Source of the DNA: Triops longicaudatus
Lineage: Eukaryota > Arthropoda > Branchiopoda > Notostraca > Triopsidae
Direction: 5' to 3'
Assembly: GCA_022885665.1 (NCBI GenBank)
Contig: JAGQDJ010000028.1
Span: forward strand, 124,001-188,000
DNA: 64,000 nucleotides
Shown: positions 38,277-50,372 of the stretch, one piece after another
Layout: the number at the start of each line of letters is the position of its first letter
How positions within the stretch are numbered: position 1 is the first letter of the stretch
Notes under the pieces: model-generated
The model's database searches: none
The model's input: only the letters and a program-made list of their open reading frames with translations
Told to the model about the DNA's origin: nothing
Translations under genes and position numbers: made by a program

Positions 38277-41200
38277 GTGCCCGCACGAGTCCCCAGATTT
38301 ATTTATTTCTTTGTCGGGCAAATACTCAGCAAGGGATTGATGGGTCCTTGCATAAACTGAATGGCACTATAGCGAACGAAGCTGATGAGGGACGGTAACG
38401 TTTAGGAGCAGAAATAAGGTCTTGCCCCTGCGAAAGCGGGCACATAAAAACGTCGATGTTCGAAGTGCCCAGCAAAAGGAAACGGAACACATTAGGATTG
38501 CCACCGTGTCTGCAGACGCATTGAAGCATGAAATGAGAAGCCTCAGCAAATGCTCGTTTTACCTAACCTTTCACAGGACATTTGATGCTATTTCCTGCTC
38601 ATATTTGCCGCAGCGTATTTTCATATGTACCACACTTTCATAGTAATCAGCTCTGGCACAGTTTTGATGCATAGATTATGGCCAGAATACTTTCCCAGAA
38701 TAATTGTGACTGGGTTGCTACTATGTGGCCAAAAATTTAGCAGTGCTGTATTTTTTTTTATTTCTGCCGGGTGTGGAAGACATATGTTCAATAATTTTAG
38801 GGGTATTCATTATGGAAGATAAATTCCATGTGCTGTGTTCCACTACAGCTTCTATGTGCTACACTTCAAGTCACTGATGTATTGAACCTACAAGCTTCTT
38901 AAGCCTGTAACCCTGCTTTGTACGGACCCGTGGATATAGCTTTTTATGTACCGAATCGATGCGCACAGAACTGCACTTTTAGGAATGAACACGTTTTGCT
39001 TTCTTGCTAGATACGAAAGTGATTTCAGGTGATTCACGAAGAACAATGAAAGAAGTGTCGAGAAAAAGTTTGGTCGCACCCAGAGAACCCCCGAAAACAG
39101 CAGGATAGGGCAACGTTTTTGCCTTGCATCAAATTTTCCACTACTTCACATGTACGAGTACGTGTATCTGGGTTCATGGAAATATAGTAATTATAATAAA
39201 TAAAGTAAATTAATAAATACAGTACAGTTTAATAGTAGTTTTACGAATTAAGTTATTTGAAGAACGCAATAAGTAAGCGTGTCTGTTATGGAGTTGAACA
39301 CGCAATTTTGCTTCTAAGTGCAGTACGTATCTATTAGTGTCAGTCGCACTAATGAGGCTTCCAGCTGTCAAGCGACATGCAAAATGATCAATGAAATTAG
39401 TTGTCGTTATAAAAGGGTTCTTAATGTGGGATGAGGGGAATGAAAAGTTAGTTTTGGAGAAAAATTGTTATGCAACATTAAAGTTGTGTGTTTGGCAATT
39501 AAGCATAGTGCGAATCAAGCTTCCACCAAATCGCAACTCAGTTAAATTCTGTTCAAGCCACGTTTGGACCACTGCTCAGCAGACTAGTTTTGGGTATTCT
39601 CACCTTTCGGTTTTAAAGAAAACAAGGTTCTTGTATCATGAATGTACAAAGATGAGGGAAGAAATATGTTTATTTTCCTGATAAAACTTCATCATCTGTA
39701 ATTTCTTTATTCGTAGAATGTGATGTATTAATACTATTATGTAACATACAATATGTAATCGCACTAGGATAACAGAGTCATAAGAATTGTTAGTTTCGCA
39801 AGAAATACATGTCTCAGTTTGGTATTATTTTAATACATGAATTAAGAACAATGTAATAGGCTACGGTTCGGCATAACAATCCGTAGCTTCAAGTGCTTGT
39901 TACTCGTGCAGCAAATTCTGTAGAATTTTTGAAAAAGATGGGGGCATTAAAATATCGCGATCAACTTAGATGGGACTTTACATGGTTGAAGATTCTTACA
40001 GTCGTTTTGTATTATACGAATCTCGAGTAATGTTTGCAGTAAATGTATTTTCTTTTCCCTCGAAAATTACAACAATGAAATAATGTTTATGTGCAGTAAA
40101 TTTAACCGTCAATAGAGTATGCTACAGTGGTTTTGAAGAAAAGGTAATCTCGAGCTGGTAGTTATTCAGCTAGTCTCCAATGAAGAAAATAGAGCTATAT
40201 CTCTATACGCAGAAATGATCGGGGAGATTTACTTCAATGAGCCTATAGATCATTTTACAATATCGAGTTCGTGTGGGTTTACTGCTCAGCATTACGATAC
40301 ATTTACGAAACATCAGCATTACGTATGTTGCGAAACGTCAACTTTTCTGACTTAATAATGCTTGAAATGTTTCGGTCTCTTGTAAGTTCAGTTTATTAGT
40401 CTCCTTTCAAGTCGCGAAGTTGTCAGTACAGTACTAATCCTAGTTAGTCCGATTTTCAAATTGAAACTAGTCTTCGTTTGCTGGTTTCAAACTAGCTTTA
40501 GCTGTAATTACTTAGTTTGTGTGCGGACAGCATAATTACCCAATTTTGTTACGACTAAGTAGCAATTAAAATATTGTATTCCCCCCCCTCCACCAAAAAA
40601 AAAATCATAATAACCGGACGGAAACGGCGCCATGTATCTTGAAGATAACGGCCAGTGAAAGTTGGGAATAATCCTTCGTTGTCGCCTTTTTTTAACTGTT
40701 TCCCGATAAGTGCCTACACGTGTTACCTTATTTAGCGTTGTCCTACGTAAGGTCACGGGAGAAATAAGAGGGATGGGAGAACCATTCGTGAGTAAATTAC
40801 ACAGAATGTGTTGTAAGTTTCGCAAACTTTTTGTTAAAATCCCAACAAAATATTTTCACAGTCCAATTCCACCTGGCGATTAATAAGATATTGCCGACAA
40901 TTTGACAAATTCCTGAAAACAGAAGAATTATTGACAAGTATAGAAGACACTATTTCCTTAAAGGAAGATGCGCAATTCGGTTTAACAAAAGCATAAAAAG
41001 TTTTGGTATATAACGTATTTATTATTATTCTACAACAGCATGAGGAAAGCTCTTCAGGAGCTTTTATGTGACAGCATATTGTATTTCCTGTACAAGCATT
41101 TCACAGTCATTCATACTAGCCACGTTAGCGTGAAAATATAAAAAAAAAACAGCAGAGCGTAGGACAGAATATCCTAGCTAACGATGTTTTTACTTTTTTT

Positions 41201-41796
41201 TCCGCATTGTTGACGGGTGTTGCTACGCAATATTGCTAGTTGCCCGGCTGAAGCATACAGATGAAACTCGAGGGGTATATTTTGTAAGACTTGTGTGTGC
41301 CGAAGCTTCTGACTGGCGTCCCTATTACTGCCGCTTACGTGAAGACATTTGTTTCTGAGGTTTCGGAGGGAAGCGATGAAGGGTACGTCGAAGTTGTCAC
41401 CGTTTCGTCACTCCATTTTTTGCATTTCGTAGAACGTACACTCTGTTTCCTTCCTACAGGTTGCAGTTACCACGGTGTCTAGGCGAAATTCAATTTGACG
41501 TAAACTTGACGTGAGCCTTGACTGCGAATTTCCGTACTGTATGCTTCGCCGATACACTTACAAATTATACTCTGAAATATTTTGCTAACCAAAATACGTT
41601 TTCGTTTAAATTTTACAACAGTCGTGGTATAATCTGATGGAACTCCGCAATGGTTGGACCGCGATTTGACCGAAGTTGAACCTAATTTAACTTAGAAAAT
41701 GTCACATTTTTTGCACTGAAGTAATATGCGTCAAGTTGAACAATAAAAGGAAAAGTAACGCTCATCCAATTCGCAAAGGGCAGATGGGTAGCAGAT

Positions 41797-41802
41797 TTTA
41801 TT
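41797..41802 (-). terminator. Possible polyadenylation signal of the Dpr gene
   Basis: AATAAA on the minus strand about 250 bases after the stop. Weaker ATTAAA sites lie closer, at 41978-41983 and 41926-41931. Which is used cannot be told from sequence. Confidence 0.3.
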
Positions 41803-42052
41803 GAACGTTATACAACTGCTTATGTGTTTGGCCCATCTTGCTGGCACACACTCATCACAACATCAAATGTCATGGCTTGCAATCACCGTACAAAAATTTT
41901 GAAGAGAGTATTCGATTTTTTTCTTTTTAATTTAGAATATAAGAAAGAGGCTATACCCACATTCTTCTTTTTTATCTTTTAATGTTGAAGTAAAGGAAAG
42001 AGCTGTTTAGGGAATGCTCTCCCCTGAAAAGAATAAAAAGCAACCAAAGCTG

Positions 42053-42258
42053 TTAACTTCCATCACGAGCAATTGGTCGATATGGGGCAGTGACAACCTG
42101 GTAATGGTAGTCGTGGTGCAGGCGATGGTGGTGGAATGATGAGGACCGGAGTCCAAAAGCACATAACGTGCTTAGCGTGGTAAAAAGCCATAAGAGGAGC
42201 CGTCCCGGTGGGCTTGCCGTTGATGCGCTGCTATGTTGCATGGCAGCCGGTTTCTCAC
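42053..42258 (-). CDS. Dpr gene, last exon (C-terminal anchor and stop)
   Basis: 206 bases after ATGTTAG, ending in TAA at 42055-42053. It encodes GEKPAAMQHSSASTASPPGR, then the hydrophobic LLLWLFTTLSTLCAFGL and a tail with HHHRLHHDYHY. The family usually ends with such a hydrophobic membrane or GPI-type segment. The long polar tail after it argues for a transmembrane helix more than a cleaved GPI signal, but this is inference. Confidence 0.88.
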
Positions 42259-45200
42259 CTAACATGATGTATGTAGTTAATTAAAGGTGTCATAAATTGG
42301 TACGCAACCGGAAACTGGCAAGCATGCAAACGTGACTTGGATGGAATGTCAGCAGGGTGAGTGTCCTTCAATTTTTAGTCAATTTGCAAGCGAAAATTAG
42401 AAGCCCTCGCAGGAAGACGTTATTTGTCTTCCGTAATGTCCAACACGTGTGCTTATATTTTAGCCTCGCTAAACTAAGGTAATCTGCGTGGATGTGGAAA
42501 GAGAACTTTACTTAGCATATTTCTTGCGGAATTATGCAGATTTGTAACAGAAAGCTAGCGCCGTTGTGTGACAGGAATGTGTCAGTTTGGGAACGTTTCC
42601 ACTAGATTTCCTTTTCCACCATAAAGAATAGCAACTTGCGTGGTTTTTGCTGTGGCAGTTAATTTCAAACTCGGGTATCGTTAAATTTTCGTCAACATGT
42701 GGCGTGCGAAATAACAATGTAAGCTTTTGGTGAAAGTTTTCGCGAGAGAAATTTTCGCGACTCGGGGAAAGATCGAGTTTACTTACCATTAAGGATATGA
42801 ACGGTCACTGATGCTGGACGGACATTGGAAGGAACACACGTATAGTTGCCAGAATCGGTGCTTTGAGCACGGGCTATTTTCAGTGTACTTGATGAAGCGT
42901 CCCCCTGGACGAGGACTCCTCTTGCTCCTTCGTAGTTGATCATCCGACCGTCGTGATACCAGAACACGTAAACAGGTGGTACGCTGCTCTGTTTGATGAC
43001 GCAGATGAGTTTGAGTTCGCTTCCGCTCTTGACGTATTTGTCTGGCCCGCCGCCGATCTCCGCTTGGGCCTCTGCCAAAATAATCAAATACTGTATACAC
43101 AAATGCTTAAACAAATATGGAGATCATTGACAGGTGCCCTGTGATTGTTGTCTTACAAAAGCTAGACTTTTCACGACCCGAAATAAAAATAGGCAAACCA
43201 GGAAACGTAAGATATTGCATGCCAGTTTGTTTATAGCATTAACGTGAGCTTTGTTTACTGTTCCTTTCAAGAAATAAATTATTAGCATCCATTTTATTCA
43301 AACTTTTACCTTCGTTACAGGTATTCAAACGGAAAAAACTGTACAAACTAAGTAGATTACGGAAGAATAATAAACTTCGAGTGTGTTTCATGAAGTGTAG
43401 ACAAATGAAGCAAAATATATCCGATAGGTCCCTTTGTGCGTTCGTATGTATTGTTATTAGTAGCGTAAGTATGAAACTAATGTTTTATGTATAGTTTGCT
43501 AGGTAGAAGTTGAGACTTTCTTTGCACGTTAGAATATGTTGCATGCTAAATATAAATGTAAATAGGCGAGTCGGTATTCCACAGCGTATTGTGCTCAGCT
43601 TACCAGCGCTTTGTACCGTTTTTTGCACTAAAATTTTACAACTTGGCTTTACGAAAAGTGGATGGAGGTCTTACACGCTCATCGTGCAAAAATATGGCTC
43701 ATATTTCGGATGGTTCGTTAGTGTAGCAATTTTACTCCGTATGGCAAAAATGCTCACAGTTGATCGATGGTAATGCTCAGCTATACAGTGAAATTTATAG
43801 CGGTAGATAAATAAGTAACAAGGCCGTATCTTCTCTTGATGACAAGATATCGGTACAAGCAACGTGGGTGCCCAGCAGGTGACAGCGAAGGAATAATATT
43901 AAAAGCTTGGCACTTTTTCGTGTCGGGAAAAGAAAAATAACTGTTGCAAAAATCTCCTGCGGTCCGAAACCGTTTATACATTGACAAGCAGAACTTACCG
44001 ACGACATTAAGTTGAATAAATAAGCTACTGGGAGGGTGCGTGGACAGCTGACATTCATACAGGCCGGCATCCCTTTCTTGGACAAAGCGTATCTGGAGCG
44101 TCCAGTCTTGAGACTGAAAAGAAATAACATTAGTACGCAAATTGCCAATCGTCATTTACTCTCTCGATTATTTTTTTTATTTTTTTTTTTTGCAAAACTA
44201 GAAAGGCAAACATAGTTGTAAAATGTTTAGCAACACAAGATTGACCCTCTTTAGTTATTATGTTTGGTGTCTTCAAGAATGCCACAGACGATAATACGTT
44301 GGACAATCGATGCGTTCATCTTTAAACTTTTAAATAAGTGTGTGATATCCTATCGTGAGAGTTTTGCCAAAAAATAAATTTAAAAAAAAAACTAGATTGA
44401 ATCTTTTTTCTGTGAGTTTCGGAGAATTTTGAATCTCATCAACGTACTCGGCAACTCACTTCACACTAATGAGACGAGACACACATTGTAGGATCTCTTA
44501 CCTGTGCTGTTCTTGGAGGACCTTGAACTTGGAATCGCTCGTCACTGGAGTACACTGTATGTCCCACGGTAAGGAGATGATAATCTTTTCTTCTTATCCA
44601 TGTTACCTAAATTGGAAAGGGTCATTGGCCGATTTGTACTATTATAGTGCAACTGTTAAGAAATATCTGAAGTTTGCTATAGCGACGCTATTTCTTATAC
44701 GATAGGATCAGACAGAAGCTCAAATAGGATTTCGTGAAACCAGAACATTTTTAGTTGAATGGAGTGTTCCGGAGTTTCATGATTCCACTGGGGATAAAAG
44801 AACGTTGATTGATTACTTTGTGTGGTAAATTCCTATTGGAACTAACAAGCTATTGGTTTCTGGTGTATATTTTCTGGAGGCTTTTTTCGAAAAGACTATA
44901 GCAATAGACACGCAAGCCTTAATTAACCTGACTAGGAACGTTTTTAGTGAAAAAAGCCAATCAGCAGGATATTCCTCTGAGACAGGGATAAGAATAAGCG
45001 AACTAAAAAGGGAGTCCTGAAGCTAATATGCCGTTTCTCGCTCAAGTTAGCTTTGGATCCCAATTCCCACTACTTGATTTAATTGACGGCGAGTAACCCG
45101 CTTAAGAAGACTATTCCGAAGTCTTATTTTTTCCTCATTAGCTGTTGACAGAAGCTGTGTAGACTTGCTAAGAGGCTTTACTTTGAGGAAAGCATTTAAT

Positions 45201-48200
45201 TCCATCTAACTGTTGGTTTTATGTATGACACGAAATTGGAATAGTTCGGTTTTTAAGAGACAAATAAAAAGAAAAATAACCCATAGTACCGGCCATAAAA
45301 GGGTTTTAGTTTCCTTACAGCCCACGTTGATAGCTTACGCAAAGCTACCAATAAGTTCAGTTGTTATCTTCTAGGCAACTGTGGTACAATTATGATTTTA
45401 ACCAAGTGCAGAACTTGTGTAAACGTGTTAATTAGCATCCAGTGTTAACGCTTGTTTCGAATGGCGCTGGATGGATGACCTGGCTAACTTTCAATCCGAC
45501 AGACGGTTTGATGCAACTTGGACCTAGCTGGAGTGTTGGAATACGGAACCCATGCAACTGAAAAGCAGCCAAGAGAGTGTTTCTCTGACGTGTTCATACA
45601 CCGTGTGGCAGTTTCCAATGAACTTTATGCAAATGCCAGCTTTTTCGTAAAAGATAGATAGTATTAATCTCGGCATTCATTATACACGCATGCTCTTTCA
45701 AAGACTTCCATATTGTGACAGAATCTTCAAACGAATTTATGCATTTACTAAATTCAAATCACCCCATTTCATTTATAGTTTCTGTATTTACATACGAAAA
45801 GTGTAAGTTGGTGCTGCACTGACTCACTTGTTACTGAAATTGTTTTCAGTTAATCCGTTACTTAAAGTTTGTCGTTGCAGATGACTTGGTTTTAACCCAA
45901 TACAGTTGGGGAAGACAGAACGCGTCAAGTGGTGGATGTGAGTGCAAAAGACCCTGTGCCAACTCATCCAAAAAATTTCCCCCTAATTTATCGCCTTCTG
46001 ATGCATGACATTTTGGTTTTGGCTGAAGTTATTAAAAGAAGATAAGTTAGCTCTGAGTTAGAACGTTGGTTGCATTACATTAAGTTCTCGAGGCAAAATC
46101 GTCTATTTCACTCCACAAATGATGGTTGTTGAAAATGAGAAAAGGATTCTGTCATGGCTGCTAAATTTTAAATTTCTCAAGAACCAAGTTCTACTCCATG
46201 AAAAGCTCGTGTCTGGTAAATTTTTAGCGCGTGCCACGTTCACAAGGCTCTGCGGCATGGATTTCCTCAAAGTGTGATATTTACAGGCATATTCTTCAAT
46301 CGTCTTCAAGAGCTTCCTTTAATAAAAAGTGTAGAACATATTTCTTCCGCTGTATTTCGTAAACGCACGTGCCGAACAGCGACATTGGAAAAAGGCGGCT
46401 CTAGAATTGCTGTACGACAATATTCATTTCTACACCTCAGAGGTGATGTATCTACGCGTTTTTTCCTAGAATTAACGATACTTCCCCAAGAAGGTTGGAA
46501 CTGCTTAGAAATAATAGTACCGTCATTATTTTGCTCCCGAAACTTCGAAAACATGTCGCAAGCGGGACGTCGCACTTCGCAACCATTTCCACTGTTATTA
46601 TGTCCCTACAGAAGAACCTTTCCTTATCGCCTGTGTTTGGAGTCCGTCCCATTTGTGCTGGTTATCATCATTCTTCATGTGGGTGCAATCAGTTCCTGTT
46701 ACAATAGATTGAACAAAAGCACCGAGGATGCAACGTTCCTCGACATTCCTCGGCCAAAGAAAACGCAGCTCATTACAATCTAGGGAGCCACTGTGTCTTT
46801 ATAGCTTGACGCACACAGCTGACAAGTCTGGTGCACTTTTACCTCTCGCATTTTCTTTTTCCTATGCTTTTCGTTTCTTTCTATTTTTGATAACAATTCG
46901 CAAACCAACGCCGAAAGCACGTCTTTCTGCGAGACACACGAAGAAGCCCCATTATGCTAAAGCACGGAGAAGAAGGGAGTATACTTCCGAACTCTCAAAT
47001 CAGCGATTGGAGTAACAAGGCAAGACTCACTGTACGTGGTTCGTGTTGAAAATAGAATGCGCATAATGCAGGCTTTCGCCTAAATAAGAAAGTTACTACT
47101 ACTTTCGTGCTACTGACGACTCGTGCAAAAGTTTTATTGACTTGACTTGTGTAGTGTATGACTGGTCCAAATAATATAATAGAAATTCTTGACAATAGTG
47201 TAGCGCGCAGTCTGTTCTTTTGTGCCAAACTGTTAGAAAGGTTTTACTTCACATAAACGCTTCATTCATTCGCTTTCAATCTTACTACCTACATTAGGAC
47301 TGAGGCTAGAGGGTTGTGGGATTTAGCTGTAGCGCACTGTACGTTGGGTAGAACATCAGCACTTTCTAGATTAAAAAGAGGGAGAAGGAAATTTCAGACA
47401 TATCTGGCCAGGATTCCAGAGACGTACATGATGGTATCACTTCTTCTAAATAAAGCCGAGTTTCAGCTTTCATTTGCCGTATACAACTAGAGTTAGTGGC
47501 CAGACTTCCATAAAAGCCAACTGATGAAGTTCTTACCCTTTTCGTGGTGCGACCACAATACCCGCCCTTTCCCTTAAATTCCCTACTTCCTGGGGTATGA
47601 GAAGATATGGCCTAGTCTGGCTTCATAATGTTGAGAAATGCCTATCCCATATTGGATTCATTGAGGCAGTGCTGAGCGGCACTGATCTGACACCTATCAG
47701 CCAAGAAAGACGCTACTAAAGTTCCAGCACAGTACGGTATCTAAGGCACTTTTTGTAAAAAAAATCCGCAATTTTTTAACACTACACATTATATAATTAC
47801 AAGAACTGTTTCCGATTTTCTCGCTATGCAATTCAATTTCTTTATTCTAGGATTTTCCCACGGCAGAAAATCTGAACGCTGTGCAGATTTATTTTTCTCG
47901 CTGTAATCTCAGTTTGAAAGAGTTCAGAAATAGTAGTGCTGCCTTGCATTTCGCGAAACTTTAATCAAGTCATTTACACAAAGATAAACAAAAAGTGCCT
48001 GAGCTTCGTGAATACAGAAAAAAGAGAGACGCTTAAAAATTGGAACAAAAAGTCCAAGTTAGCATTAAAAGAATGCGATACGGAAAAAGTAAGGCAAATT
48101 CTACGAAGGCAAAAATGTAGCCTTTTGTTGCAGAGTCAAAACTTCTTAGGAAGACAGAGAGACCAACAATCTACACTTGTCAGGTTTGCTTTCTACCGCT

Positions 48201-50372
48201 CCGCTCTTGTTCGCTTGCTGAGCCCTGTAATGACTTTTAAGGATTGCATCGTCGTTTATGTGCGCTGTGTGTGGAACAAAAGTTCATTAGGGTCCTTGCT
48301 TTTTGCTATGGTCCGTGGTATGGAGAGAAAAAAAGAAATACGACTTAAAGCCTTCGAGAACAGCCGTAATAGAAGGCGTGCAACGATCTTTGCTTTCCGT
48401 AATCTTGTTTTTCTGCCATTCCAGCTCTTCAGTACGTGCATACGGCAATTAAGGAGCACCATGAAAAGGACTGCCCATTTTGTATTTGTGGATGTATTGT
48501 AATGTAAAAACCAGAGCCGCAAGTATTTTGCAAGTAAGGTGGCTTTGTTTTTGCTTACCTGACATAAGCACATATCGATCTAGCCTGGATAGATTGTTCA
48601 ATGCAATTAATTACAGTCACAGGTTCCTTTTTGTTCCCTGTGTTGATTTGTAGCACGAAAAGGAGACAAAGGGGGGCCCGGTACACAAGAACTAATGTGA
48701 AGTTCTGCCCAAGTTACAGTCAAGTTACGCCGTTCTGGCTGGAGGCTAATGGTTTCTTTGGGATCGGCGATCTTCTGGAGATTTTTGTCTTGTTTGAGGT
48801 GTAAGATAAAGTTCTGCTTTTTGGTGAACAGGCTCTTCGATTCGGGACCACAGACGGGCTTTTATCGGGGAATAGTTTCTTTGAAAACCTGGCTTGCTGG
48901 TCCAGGGTGAAGCTACCGACGTAAACGTCGTTACATATCTGAGCACACTAAAATGTATCGATGGTTGCCAGGAGTAACAGCCTTCTGTTCCTTTCTACGT
49001 CAGGTATAAAACCAAGCACTATAAATTTTGGAAGTTCCACATCAGAATCCTGTGTGATTTTCACTTTCGGAACGACTTCGCGCTCAGCAGTGAAACCGGA
49101 ATGAATTTAATCGGGTAGGACAGGTTCAAATCTGGTTAGCGTAAACTGCACTCAAACCTTACGAAGCTAACAGATGAAAAAGCCACAGAACTCCCAAGAT
49201 ATTTCCTGGAAAGCTTTCTCTTTGCTGCAATAATGCCTCCATATGTGTAATTTCGAGTTATGTGAACTCGCTAAGCGGTTGACGCATGTTTCCTTTAGGC
49301 AGACTGAACCACGCAACCGTTTTTTTACACGTATGCATTTTTAAATTTTATTTTCTTGCCTCCGTAAAAGTAAACATTTCAAGAGCACGGATCACATTCC
49401 ATTCATGTACAGTATAATGAAACCCGGTTCCATTTAAGTAATTTTCATGTACACGGTGTTTAGCGAAATCATTGCGTAAATGGAGGTGTAGTACTATACT
49501 TCATAAAGAAGTTTAGTGCTGCTATAGTTAACAAGACCATTTCTGTGATTTTGGATATGTTCACGTGTCTAAGGGAAAGATGTGGCTGCATGTCTGTTTT
49601 GTGCTGCAAAAATTTCAAATGTCTTCAAAGCTAGCCAGAATTTCTTCTATTGCCCTTGTCGATAAGACGATGTTGGGACAATGGCAAGAACATGAATAGG
49701 TCCTCGTGGGTCTGTAGTTTTGGTAGAAATGCCTACCGTTGTCCTGTCAATGTCAGATGAACAAACTTATCGGAACACCTTCTAGTCCGTCTTTTGACGT
49801 CAAAATCGATGGGTGGCATTGTTACGGAAAAAAGTAACCTGCTCGTTTGTTGGCGCTAGCGTTTGTTGCCTCCCGTATTCGTGTGGTAACTAGTGATATC
49901 AGAACGATCGATTGATCAGTAATAATGGGCTTATTATAGGTACTCAGATTGGTTTGTCTGTTATGGTAAAAATGTGAAATTCCAACATTACGTCACAAAA
50001 TAACGACAAACTAGCTAATTATCGGAATGAGCTTCGTATTAATTGTGCGATTTTGGCTTGCAGCAAATTGAGAAACTCAACGCAATTTCCGTTCTTTTGT
50101 GTGTAAACTTACCACACCATCGCCCAAACTGTGGACTTCGCACGGTAAATTAGCAACACTACCACGCTGGGCCGTCACCACTGTTCCGTTGAGAGTCACA
50201 AACGTTGCTCCCGACGCTGTGGCAACGAGTGGTGCTTCGTCATCCATGACTGTCAGACTATTGTCGTGAAGTAAATTTTCTCCGAAATTGGAATTGGAAC
50301 TAGGTCGCTCACTGTTTTTGCTCGGTATCAGTTCCCTCGTCCTCCGATGTATCCACAGGGAATCGTTTCTCT
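42053..50372 (-). CDS. dpr: Dpr-family two-Ig cell-surface protein (five exons seen; 5' exon missing)
   Basis: Joining 50372-50113, 44606-44502, 44113-43999, 43071-42787 and 42258-42053 on the minus strand gives one continuous frame of 322 residues plus a partial first codon. Every junction has AG/GT intron ends and matching phase. Ig1 (about 60-160) has Cys77 (LPCEV), Trp89 (VTWIRRKDYHLLTVG), SQDWTLQIRFVQERDAG and Cys142 (YECQ). Ig2 (161-252) has Cys183, Trp197 and Cys238 (SGNYTCVPSN). Two N-glycosylation sites (NGT 61, NYT 235) are visible. GEKPAAMQ leads to a hydrophobic segment at 275-291, then a His-rich tail. WIRRKDYHLLTVG, DWTLQI, RDAG.YECQ and LNVVEA.AEI.GG are diagnostic of the Dpr family, neuronal surface proteins that pair with DIP proteins during synaptic partner choice. 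The signal-peptide exon was not found to the right. Which dpr paralogue this is cannot be told. Confidence 0.92.
42787..43071 (-). CDS. Dpr gene, Ig2 exon
   Basis: 285 bases between TTGGCAG and GTAAGT. It encodes the whole second Ig domain: AQAEIGGGPDKYVKSGSELK, Cys183 in LICVI, Trp197 in VFWYHDG, and DSGNYTCVPSN. Phase 1 at both ends, so the domain is a symmetrical module. Confidence 0.93.
43999..44113 (-). CDS. Dpr gene, Ig1 end exon
   Basis: 115 bases between TTTTCAG and GTAAGT. It encodes SQDWTLQIRFVQERDAGLYE, then CQLSTHPPSS and FIQLNVV, and ends one base into the codon for Glu160, which the next exon completes. Confidence 0.93.
44284..44338. repeat. Dispersed repeat inside the Dpr intron, copy 2
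   Basis: CAGACGATAATACGTTGGAC and the following bases match 31330-31386 in the same orientation. It lies in the 388-base intron between the Ig1 middle and end exons, next to a T-rich stretch (44166-44190), so part of that intron derives from an insertion. Confidence 0.5.
44502..44606 (-). CDS. Dpr gene, Ig1 middle exon
   Basis: 105 bases (35 codons, phase 0 at both ends) between ATTTAG and GTAAGA. It encodes VTWIRRKDYHLLTVG...YSSDERFQV, the most family-specific part of Ig1. Without it Ig1 would lack its core Trp, so it is needed for the gene model. Confidence 0.9.
46440..46760 (-). pseudogene. Degenerate PIF/Harbinger-like transposase fragment
   Basis: On the minus strand, near 46725-46660, one frame reads ILGAFVQSIVTGTDCTHMK, matching the F.nVvGaIDCTHi segment that holds the first catalytic Asp of PIF/Harbinger DDE transposases. 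A second frame just downstream reads KERFFCRDIITVEMVAKCDV, comparable to RKGFFSINVQ.VCD, and later GSKIMTVLLFLSSSNL, comparable to GS.HDSRIF..S.L. Frameshifts and stops break it, so it is dead. It lies on the same strand as the Dpr gene, in the 5.5-kb intron. No inverted repeats were found, so the ends are unknown. The plus-strand 169-residue frame at 46274-46783 is its shadow. Confidence 0.45.
50113..50372 (-). CDS. Dpr gene, exon with linker and first half of Ig1
   Basis: 260 bases starting after TTTTACAG and ending before GTAAGT. It encodes a Ser/Asn-rich linker, then TLNGTVVTAQRGSVANLPCE and HSLGDGV. It starts two bases into a codon, so the preceding exon must end in phase 1. That exon was not located. 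Confidence 0.88.

Larger units (their letters stand above)
34011..42052. other. Long non-coding region without a recognisable gene
   Basis: No coding exon supported. Notable are two very long T runs, a short C run near 40580, and paired CTTGACG/CGTCAAG words near 41505 and 41729 that might be the ends of an old element. The part next to 42053 is the 3' flank of the Dpr gene. Confidence 0.4.

Noticed and set aside
42789..43100. Alternative minus-strand frame over the Ig2 exon (103 residues)
   Set aside because: Out of frame with the spliced Dpr product; the other frame has all Ig residues and correct junctions.
46274..46783. 169-residue plus-strand frame
   Set aside because: It lies antisense to the Harbinger-like fragment and shows no domain; best read as a shadow.
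49120..49140. GGTTCAAATC, like a tRNA B box
   Set aside because: No matching A box or cloverleaf could be built around it; the similar site near 60258 also fails.
49409..49530. Possible further pogo-like end (ACAGTATAATGAAACCCGG)
   Set aside because: No convincing inverted partner was found downstream.
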